From contig JAKSYS010000320.1 in the NCBI GenBank assembly GCA_022925895.1, positions 1-64,000 of the forward strand: 64,000 nucleotides of DNA, in the 5' to 3' direction. Below the pieces are notes generated by a model. The model made no database searches and was not told the DNA's origin. It saw only the letters and a list, made by a program, of their open reading frames with translations. The position numbers and the translations under genes were made by a program. This DNA is from Fragilaria crotonensis. Taxonomy: Eukaryota; Bacillariophyta; Fragilariophyceae; Fragilariales; Fragilariaceae. Shown here piece after piece: positions 1 to 9,200 of this stretch; the stretch's first letter is position 1; every line of letters begins with the position of its first letter.

Positions 1-1240
1 ATGGAGTGAACGTGCTGCAGACACGATGGTACATAAAGATCTCGTGTCAGGATTACCTGCTGAAGATACTGGGAAACCACGGGTGGCTTGATCTACAGGC
101 ATCGAACCAACCAATCCCGATGCGGCAGGACCCTGCATACCATCGACAACTGGAACTTGCAGACAGGCCAGAATCACCACAACAACAACAACAAATCCAA
201 ATGCACGCGGTTCTCATATCGAGCAGCAGTTGGCGAGCTCATTATGCCCTGGTGATCGCCAGACCAGAAATCTCTGTCGCCATTACAGGCTCTCACAATA
301 TAGTACTAACCCAGCGGCAATCCATTACCAAGCCCTGAAGGCAGTCTTCGCATTCTTGAATAACACACGCGACGATGGCCCTCATCTATTGGCGACGTCG
401 ACCGCGCATGGACCTTCCCGAGGCACCATTTCCAAGTCCACACTCTACTTCTGCGAACGCTCTTCCAGCTCTCAAGTATAACCCGGGAGAACCGATTGCA
501 TTCTCGGACTCTGATTGGGGATCTGACTTTTCTCACCGCCGATCTATCAGTGGTATGATCATAATGCTCTCCGGTGCTGCGATCGTTTATAAGACACGCT
601 ACCAAAAAGCGGTGGCTCTGTCGAGCACAGAAGCCGAATTCGTTGCAGCAGCTGATACAGGGAAAATGATTCTTTACATCCGTTCCTTGCTCCGTGACTT
701 AGGATTCCTACAACCTACCCCTACGAAGTTACACATGGATAACACCGGTGCAGTTTTTATGGTTGAAGCCCAAGCCCCAACAAAACGGACACGACACGTT
801 GATATCAGGTATTTTGCATTACTTGATTGGAGCACTACTGGACAATTGACCGCCGCTCCCATCCGTACGGATATGAATATCAGTGACTCCATGACGAAAG
901 CCACTGGCCGCATTAAGTTCCACCAACATGCGGATGTCTATATGGGTCGTATCCCACCCACCTACGTCACTGACATCCATCCCAATGTCAAACCGGTATA
1001 CTTACATGCTTTGTTTGGATGCAGGACACAGCCCCTTTTGTATGCTCTCCGACACTCACCAACATCTCGTTTACCACTCTGGTTCGCTTTCGTATCAGAG
1101 AGCATGGGGGGGTGAGGGATACAGTAGATAGTGATACTGTACCCACTCTTATAGGAACAATATTGTATATGCATACGATAGGGTCCTAGAGAGCATCACA
1201 GTGACTCAGTGCCTGTCTGAATAAAAAAAAAAAATTCCAT
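1..1240 (+). mobile_element. Ty1/copia LTR retrotransposon, 3' remnant
   Basis: This is the distal end of a copia-type polyprotein, cut by the window's left edge. The RNase H region lies at about 480-980 and shows the family signatures SDSDWGSD, SSTEAEF, an N-T-G-A block and RTRHVDIRY. A G-rich polypurine-like tract (about 1099-1110) is followed by TGAGGGATAC, a plausible start of a 3' LTR. The LTR's far end is not resolved; an A-run near 1222 may mark its transcript end region. The part seen is broken (at least one break). Age cannot be given without the partner LTR. Confidence 0.85.
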
Positions 1241-2210
1241 GCTGAGAGGAGCTACGACAAACATACAGTACTGAACTACTTATACAGTAATTAGTGTCAT
1301 AGGTGCAGCAAGGAAATGTATGTCATACGAATGTTACTATGAAATCCATACTGTACGTAGGTAGAGCTTGTACAGAGAATTGTTCACAGAAGCAAACCGT
1401 CATTTACCGGGCCTTTCTTCAATTTCATCGACAGTACCGGTACCGACATCCCCCATCACTGCGAAAGTGTTGGATTGTTGGACTAACACGATGTCAACAC
1501 ATCAGAGAAGGATGCTACCGATGTAGTAGGAAACTGTAAATGGATTTGATGCAAGACAACCGGAGCTATCAAACAAAGGAGTGAATATTAACAACCGAAT
1601 TCGCGGGTGGTACTAGAGCTGGATTTCTGGTGAAATCAATTTGTGAAGTACTAATTGTGAGCGTTAATATAGGAAATGTAAAGCATCGAAAGGCAATATC
1701 GATGAAGAGGTTTCGTAGCTCAATAAGAATTCCAACCATTGGCGTTGTGTGGTTGGTTCATTTGAAATGTAAATGATAGTGGTACAGTGACTCTTGGGCC
1801 AGGTTAAGTGACGCTTGGGTTACCTGCATAGAAATACAATACCTCGTTTCGGACGTAATACCCCCTTTCGAACATTTATTAATACAAACTATCGAAGCGT
1901 GAACAGCATTGTGTTGATCTGTGTCTAAAGCACGGGCTTCGTCGAATCTCCTGCTCATCACCAAGAGAAAGTGACGGCTTGTCCAATAATACAAATTGAG
2001 TACCTGGGAGTACCGGTTGAATCTATGAATCCGAGAGACACTCTCAGTGGTGAATTCTCCACAATTTGTACTGGTATACCACATGTTAGCGTGCTACTGG
2101 TACAGCACAATTCACAGTTCACAGCAGCGCTGGTACTGAGCAGCAACCCCACCAAGGACTGTTGCAACTTTACAACAAATCACAAACCGGATCGACTTGA
2201 CGCCACGACC
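1241..2210. other. intergenic, no gene recognised
   Basis: No coherent reading frame was found. It contains short GTAC/CCGG-rich words (for example near 1435, 2070 and 2095) like those scattered through the other gaps of this window. Confidence 0.6.
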
Positions 2211-3002
2211 ATGGGATTTGCACTCACCGCTTCCGACGTGGCAGAGTATGCCGCCAAGCCTTTTGTGCGTGCCGCCTTGGCTCAGCCTCGCAGTCCAAAC
2301 TCGGTGCTGTCTTTCTTTTTGGGAGTTGACATGGTGGCGTCAGAAAGCGAGAAAGATGGTGAGGCCGCTCGTGCCCAACTTTCGAGTGGAGAGTTTTTGA
2401 GGAGAATGGCTCCCTTTTGGTTTGCAGGTCATGATGATTATGACAGGCTATGTGTCAATTCCTTTCGGTCGTTGGTGCGAGAAGCAGGTAAAAAGGAATT
2501 GGGGGGAGATTGGACGTCGACAGTCAACGGACAGATGGCGCAGTTGGTCCTCTGCGATCAATTATCGCGAAACACCTTTCGAGGTTCCGATGAAGCGTAT
2601 GCGTACGATGAAACTGCCTTGGAAATTGCAAAGCTACTGGCGTCCGAGGTGATTTTTCCGGAAAACTCTGCAACCAAGTCCTCATCAATGCAGTTGCAAG
2701 GGACGTTCTATCCATCCTATAGCGCTTTTACGCTTACCACACTAATGCACTCTGAAGATAAAAGTGATCACGAACTTTGTCTCAGCATTTTTGATTGGGC
2801 GATTACCGAGACCCCGACGAGTTTGAAAGAAGAGTGGTGGGATATTCAAATGGGATCGTTTCTTGAACATACTACCGTGTTGGATCGTTTTGGTCGATAC
2901 CCTCACAGAAATGCCAAGAAGGGACGTGAAAATACGAAAGAGGAAGAAGCGTGGCTCTCAAACGTTGACGAGTTACCAGGATGGGCCAAAAGCCAATTAT
3001 GA
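2211..3002 (+). CDS. DUF924 family protein
   Basis: A single-exon protein of about 263 residues. It matches the DUF924 family in its C-terminal two thirds: LCDQLSRNTFRG, then SLFDWA-like SIFDWA, and LDRFGRYPHRN close to the end, the usual fingerprint of these all-helical, TPR-like proteins found in bacteria, algae and fungi. Biochemical function is unknown for the family. The frame stays open upstream to 1971, but that stretch has the GTAC-rich look of local intergenic DNA. The ATG at 2211 sits in a good context (ccacgaccATGG) and directly precedes family-like sequence, so I chose it. No signal peptide is evident. It converges on the surface-protein gene with only 42 bp between the two stop codons. 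Identification is firm; function is not. Confidence 0.85.
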   Translation: MGFALTASDVAEYAAKPFVRAALAQPRSPNSVLSFFLGVDMVASESEKDGEAARAQLSSGEFLRRMAPFWFAGHDDYDRLCVNSFRSLVREAGKKELGGDWTSTVNGQMAQLVLCDQLSRNTFRGSDEAYAYDETALEIAKLLASEVIFPENSATKSSSMQLQGTFYPSYSAFTLTTLMHSEDKSDHELCLSIFDWAITETPTSLKEEWWDIQMGSFLEHTTVLDRFGRYPHRNAKKGRENTKEEEAWLSNVDELPGWAKSQL

Positions 3003-3044
3003 ACTCATGCTTTTGCTTTTGCAGCGTTATAAAGTGGAAACTAC

Positions 3045-4832
3045 TTAGACCAAATTACTCCCCCCAGCTGTGTTTCTTTGTCGGTGCATATCCACAAAAT
3101 TGGCAGATCCGTTTCCTTTGAAAGCACGACGTTCGGCCGCTCGTTCTACCGATGAGCCACTTGGATGTTCAATCATTGATCCTCGTGTGGAGCTCCTCGA
3201 CCCTTGCGACGACGTCGATGAGCCAGAGGGCTTCAGATATTGTTGTTTCATTGGCTGGTAATTCTTCGATCGGACCGACGAGGTCGGAGACGCTGTCAAT
3301 CGACGGCTTCGATTCTGATAGAATCGTTGAGCTGAAGACGCGCGTTCGGATGTGTAAGAAATTCCAGTTCCCATGTTGTAATCACTAGTTTTCTCCACGG
3401 TCTCAAGGTTTGGGTGGGTCTCGTTCTCGTCCTCGCTGACAATGGGTGATACGTCCTCAAAATCGACATCACCGTTTCCCTCCCTCTTCAGGTGAGCTGA
3501 ACCTTCCTTGATTCGTTGTCGTGATCTCGATAGCAGTTCAGTTATTTCAATGGATCCATCATCACTTGGCTCCAGTGTCTTGGCGTGCCTGTTTTTCCAC
3601 TTTGAAGAACGCAAAAACAATGCACCCAACAAAACTGCGCACGCTAGCACGAGTCCAACGGCCCCAAGGGTGTAATACAAAGCATAGTTGTTCGCAGGTG
3701 CGCTAGTAGCGCCACCATTGGCTGGTGATGTTGAGTCTTGCGACGATGTTTCGGTCGGGTCGGGTCCCAAATACTTTGTGAAGGTAAGGTCATGGAACGT
3801 GTCGGTTAACAACTTCCCCCCATTCAGCCCTCGTTCCATTTCAGTCAAGACTGATTCCCTGCTCGCCAACGTGGTGGATCGATCTGTGGTGATCCATATT
3901 TTAGTTCGAAGCAACCAACACGCTTTGGAACGTGATTTCGATGCCTTGCAAGGGACGGCGTCCGATGCTGCTCCATTGTCGGGGTATCGAATCTTGTATA
4001 TGTGCAGTGCACTCTCGGGTGAGCATTCCAGTGCTTCGGATGCGGCATGATCAATCAAATGGATTTCCAGCTCGTTAAGAAACTCAATCGATACTGTTCT
4101 GGCCTCTGCAAGATAGGTAAACACGATTTCTTCTTCTACCTGCTGCTTCCCCATCTCAAAGTTACTACAGCTGTGTCCGTACCCCAAGGAACTAGTTTTT
4201 CCGCCGGTTGTGTCCTCATCAGTGGGAAAAGGCGAGACTGTCGGTGTTGAAGATGCCGTTGGATAGAATGAAAAGGAAGGCCAAGGTGATGACGTGGGGG
4301 ATGGGGTGCCGGTTGGAAACGGCGAGATGGTAGGGGTCGACGATGCTGTTGGATGCGGGGATATTGATGGAACATCATTCCGTGTTGTAGCAGGTGAAAG
4401 GGTCGGTACAGAACCACTACCATGAGCGCTTGCAATGTATTCTTCAACAAGGACATCTAAAATTGATGAAGGCTGCGATGTTCCGTCAATATTTCGACCG
4501 TCGGCTTCTTCGTTTCCTATACTTGGGGATGCGGTTGGGTAAAATGCAAGATCATCACCATCAACAAACTTGTCCTGCGCGGGAGATTCAGCTAGAGATT
4601 GTGGTGGTGAAGGCGTCCCAGTTGGAAAAGGTGAAAATGTCGGCGTTGCTGATGCTGTAGGATAGGCAGTGAGGGAAGGCCAGGGTGAGATTGTTGGGTA
4701 TGGACTGTAAGTAGGTCGCGGCGTCATGTTAGTTGTTCCGTCGATGATGCAGCATGTGTTTCCTTCGCTTGCTGTCTCCTGAAGGATAGATATCACAATG
4801 CTAGAATGGGAAATCGATACGCCTTCCTCGTT
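3045..4832 (-). CDS. Pro/Thr-rich single-pass surface protein (smaller paralogue)
   Basis: The visible exon encodes about 595 residues. It starts with extracellular repeats of the type SPFPTGTPSP and AYPTASATPTFS. A folded Cys-containing domain follows (about residues 230-340), with the motif IYKIRYPDNGAAS. Next come a transmembrane segment (DNA about 3600-3690, YTLGAVGLVLACAVLLGALF) and a basic, Ser-rich and acidic cytoplasmic tail. The same order of parts, including a YPDSGA motif, occurs in the next gene, so the two are paralogues. No ATG or signal peptide opens the frame. A good 3' splice site (atcttcag) at 4833 suggests that a short signal-peptide exon lies upstream, which I could not place. 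A cell-surface or wall-associated role is inferred from architecture only. Confidence 0.75.
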   Translation of the reverse strand, partial: NEEGVSISHSSIVISILQETASEGNTCCIIDGTTNMTPRPTYSPYPTISPWPSLTAYPTASATPTFSPFPTGTPSPPQSLAESPAQDKFVDGDDLAFYPTASPSIGNEEADGRNIDGTSQPSSILDVLVEEYIASAHGSGSVPTLSPATTRNDVPSISPHPTASSTPTISPFPTGTPSPTSSPWPSFSFYPTASSTPTVSPFPTDEDTTGGKTSSLGYGHSCSNFEMGKQQVEEEIVFTYLAEARTVSIEFLNELEIHLIDHAASEALECSPESALHIYKIRYPDNGAASDAVPCKASKSRSKACWLLRTKIWITTDRSTTLASRESVLTEMERGLNGGKLLTDTFHDLTFTKYLGPDPTETSSQDSTSPANGGATSAPANNYALYYTLGAVGLVLACAVLLGALFLRSSKWKNRHAKTLEPSDDGSIEITELLSRSRQRIKEGSAHLKREGNGDVDFEDVSPIVSEDENETHPNLETVEKTSDYNMGTGISYTSERASSAQRFYQNRSRRLTASPTSSVRSKNYQPMKQQYLKPSGSSTSSQGSRSSTRGSMIEHPSGSSVERAAERRAFKGNGSANFVDMHRQRNTAGGSNLV

Positions 4833-5773
4833 CTGAAGATGGTATCAGTCAAAAAAAGGATGGAGGTGCTCCTAGTTTGATTCAACGGATGATGAAAGGG
4901 AATTTGTCTCAATGCTCATGCATGTATGACTCTACATTTCATGTTTATCGGCAGTAGGAGCCATTTACGGTCACACGATTGACATTTTGGATGTAACAAC
5001 AAAGGACACTTTTGTAACAGTTCTTGGAAAGAATACTCTGACTATGACTGAAATCAGAAGCAATCTGCATACATGCATATACTCGTATCATAATTGCAGT
5101 GCGACGAGCGAACTAAAAAGGACCGGAGTGACATGCTCGAACCGTTCATGTGTATGCATAGTACATAGGGCACTCGCCGAAGTACTGCTGTACAAGTACT
5201 CGAGACTAGCGTACAACGTACTGAGTGCGTGTCACAATCAAACCAAATATGCATGGGAAAAAGCGACACGCGATATCTAACATCTATGTGCTCTATGTTA
5301 CTCTCAAAGCGCGCTGCTCCTTATGTTTGAGGAAGCCCTCACTCATTATTCCTAGTTGTCGTTTGCGACGACGGAATCAAGAATGTTTCGTCGCCACTGT
5401 ATGTCAAAGCCAAATGTTAAGTGTCTCCACGAGCTTCGTTTGTTATCCGATTCCAAGTGTGCTTGCCTACTGATATTGTGTTCACCCACAACTTGCACGC
5501 GTCCCCTGCAATGACAGTGATGCTCGTCTCCCCGGAATCGACTTGACAACGAACGGTGAATTCCTAGGTTTGCAACGGCCTTCGTTAATCAGTCGTCTAC
5601 AGTTGGATGGTGGACATGGCGTCGCGAAGGAGAGGTAACGGTCCGTGCCTTCCGCAATCAGATTGGGGATGGTCATCGAGAGACCAGCCGCCACACCGGT
5701 GTCATGGGACATGAGTAGTTTTGCCATTGCTGTGGATCTCACTGACGCTCCCGAAAGCTCTTCTACTTTCTTC
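4833..5773. other. intergenic; missing first exon probably here
   Basis: This should contain the 5' exon of the upstream-reading 3045-4832 gene, but no convincing signal-peptide ATG was found. On the minus strand, 5482-5770 carries an open frame with protein-like character, directly beyond the stop of the larger surface protein and in a different frame. It may be an alternative C-terminus. The remainder is AT-rich with GTAC words. Confidence 0.5.
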
Positions 5774-6230
5774 CTAATCGTCAATGTCGCTGTGACGACT
5801 ATCGTCATCATATTGACTCCCTCGTCGCGAGTCCATCTCTTGATCGACATCAACCTCGCCGTGTCGACTTTCGTAGTCGTAGTAGTCGCTCCCATGTCTT
5901 GATACCCCATCATGGTCGTCATCAATCCCACTGTGACAACTGTCGTCGTTGAACTGGCTCCCTTGTCCAGACGCTCTATAATGATCGTCATCGATCTCGC
6001 CGTGACTTCCTTGTTGTGATACCCGATTATTCTCGCTGTGATGACTGTCGTCATTGAAGCGGCTCTCTCGTAGGGGCACCCTACTAAGGTCGTCATCAAT
6101 GTCGCTTTGATGACGGTGGTCGTCGTTAAAGCGGCCCCCCTGTCGTGATACCCAATCATGTTCGTCATCGATCTCGCTGTGATGACTGTCGTCGAAGTGG
6201 CTCCCTTGACGTGAGTCCATATCCTCGTCG
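5774..6230 (-). repeat. His/Asp-rich cytoplasmic tail repeats
   Basis: The coding DNA is a degenerate tandem repeat. The protein unit is about 20-25 residues, of the form SRQGSxFDDDSxHSxIDDDHD, repeated about eight times at the C-terminus of the large surface protein. The alternating Asp, His and Ser could bind metal or be phosphorylated; this is inference. Confidence 0.7.
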
Positions 6231-9200
6231 TCGTATTTGTTGCGGTGATGGTCGTTCAGGTCCTCTGGCTCGTCGTAATAATACTGGCGACCACTTCTGC
6301 TTCCGACATCGTCAAAGTTGCCGAAGTTGGAGGATTCCATCGCTATATTTTCTTCGTACGAAGTAATGGAATGCGCGTCATTGCCTTTGTACGACGTAGC
6401 ATCGCTCTTTTCAGATTCATTGTAATTGACACCTCCCTGATCAGATTCATCGTAAAGAGCACCCGTAACAAAACCTTTTGCATCATAGTCCATTCTCGAT
6501 GCTGACTCTTCGACAACGACGAATGAATTCCCGTTGTTGGCTTTAGCGCCTTCTCCTCCTGTACTGTACGAATGACTTTCGTCGAGACTCCCAAGAGACT
6601 CATTTTCGTTATGGTCATTTACAGGGTATCCACGTTCGTTGGCATCTTGACTATCACCGGGCTGTGAAGTCCCTTCAATATCATCTTGAATGATCTCATT
6701 CTCGTCAAGATTCCTGGCGTAGAGACCATCTCCCTCACTAAAGGTAGCAACAATAGGAAGTGGGTCGCCTTCTAAATTGTCATACTCGGAAAACAATGTT
6801 TGGGAGTTCTCCGATCCGTACTCACTAGACTGGTCACGTAAGCCGTGATTGTGTTGTCGGTCGATGCCCTTTTCATCGAGGTCGGGAGCGATATTCGCGG
6901 AAGAGTCGTAGATCTGTTCGGAAGCCGAGAAGCCGATAGACTGGCGTCCTTCGCACGGGGCATTTTCTTGCTTTAAAGGAAGTTCGTCCTTGTCTCTAAC
7001 GTGAGTCACATCCTCGCTAGGGTTGCCGAAAAGAATCTTCACGATCGGTAAAAGAAGCAATGATCGAACTACCGCCAAGTCCGTGACAGAAGACACGGAG
7101 GTCATGGCCAACGCGGTGGCTTCAGCTTCGCCTAGCGCGTCAGCATCATCAAAGACTTGTGCCATCGAGATGGCACTCGCGTACTTTATATCTGGCGCAG
7201 AGTAGCCATGATTATCAGTCAAGTCGGACCCAATTGAAATGGCAGTGTCGTCGTCTATGTACCCTGTGGCAACTCCCTCTTCCGTTTCACGTAACTTCTC
7301 ATCACGCATTAACTCAACCGCGGAATTGTCTCTGTGCCATACAAGGTCGTCGTTCGCATCGACGTTCCCATCGTCGGAGGTCATCTTTACGTTGTCATCT
7401 TCATATGTAGTTGCGATTGCCGCGCCTGTGTCCCTTTGCTCATCGGGCGAACTCCCGATAAGCTTCCTGTACTCATCGTGGTTTTCGGAGAAAGGTCCTA
7501 CGGCAGACTCATAGCCATACCGCGAGTAGTCGTCGTCAGGGTCTCCATTTTGGGAATTGTACTTATCAACCAAGTTCGTGCTGAGATCATCGTCATCGTT
7601 CAGAAACGGTTCGGGAGTCGTCATCTTTCCTCTTTTCGGCCTTTTCTTCTGTCGCCGCCGATATATTAACCATACAGCTACTAACACTATCATTCCCAAG
7701 ACCACGGAAAGAGAAATAACGAGCGGTGATGGCCCACTTGTGGAGCCAGTATCGGAGACCGGAGAGGAAGTGGGCCCTGCATTATCAACCTGATAGACTG
7801 TTGCGCCGGGAACTTGTTTCTCAATGCCTTCACCATCAATGAAAACTTCACTAATGGCTTGCTGGACTTTAGCTCGGACTGCTGATTCGTTACCGGTATC
7901 GCTAATGACTGCGAGTTGACTGCCGACGTCGAAACAGTATCGAGCACTGGGTTCGGTAGGAGTACAAGGAGCTAGCGAACAGACAGACATTGAGTTGTGC
8001 GAAGCGGAACTAATCTCTTGAGAAAGACTCAGATACTTACTTGTAGCAGAAAGGGCACCACTATCGGGGTATCCCACTTGATAAATACGTCCTTGGTCAT
8101 TTGTCTGAAGCCATCTGCCATTCCCCGTGATATCTTGACAATTCAATGCCAACTTCGACACTTCCAATAGAACCGCGCTCTCAACTTCGCTGAGAAAATT
8201 CGATTCAGAAGATGAGGTCTCGACCCTGTAGGAAAAGTCTAGGATTTGTTCGGCTGTGCCGATTTGTCCTTTTACGAACCCGGGACAGCTAATTGGCAGC
8301 AACGCGTCGCTGATAGGGAGCTCTGATGGACTTGACGAAGGGAATTCAGACGGCCACGAAGAACCAGAAGGTGACTCTGCTGAAACTGACGACGGCGTTT
8401 CGGAGGGCCACGAGGAACCAGAAGGTTTCTGTGATTGAACCGACGATGGGGTACTAGACGGCAACGAGGAACCAGAAGGTACCTGTGATAGAACCGACGA
8501 TGGGATACTAGAGGAACCACTCGGTGTCACTGATGGAACTGACGATGGATTTCCTGAGGGCAACGATGAACCAGAAGGTTTTCCCGACGGAATTGATGAT
8601 GGGATTTCAGAAGGCCACGACGAACCAGAGGGTGTCTCTGGTGAAAGTAAGGATGGGTTTCCTGAGAGCCATGAGGAACCTGAAGGTGTTTCCAATGGAG
8701 ATAACGACGGGGTTGCAGATGGCCATGAAGAACCAGAGGGTGTCTCTGGTGGAAATGACGACGGGATTCCTGAGGCCCATGAATAACCAGAAGGCCTTTC
8801 TGATGGAACTGACGACGGTGTTTCAGATGGCCACGAGGAACTAGAGGGTGTCTCTGGCGAAGATGACGACAGAGGCAGCGAGGAACCAGAAAGTGTCTCC
8901 GATGGAACTGATGACGGCGTCTCAGAAGGCCACGAGGAACCCGAAGGTGCAATGGGCATATCTGATTGCGACATCGCAGGTGAAACTGCACTGCCGCTAG
9001 GACTGTCACTTCTCGAAGGCATACGAGTGACAGATGGCCGGGCTTTCGGGGATGGGGGGATCTTTGAAGGTATAGGTGTGCTCGGAGCCGCGGCAGGTGC
9101 GCATAGTTCCGGAATAAGGGTACACAATACGGGGTTATCGGTGGTCTCCATCAGAGGAGATGGCGTACTTGGTGAAGGATCTCTTGTTTTTGATTGCGAT

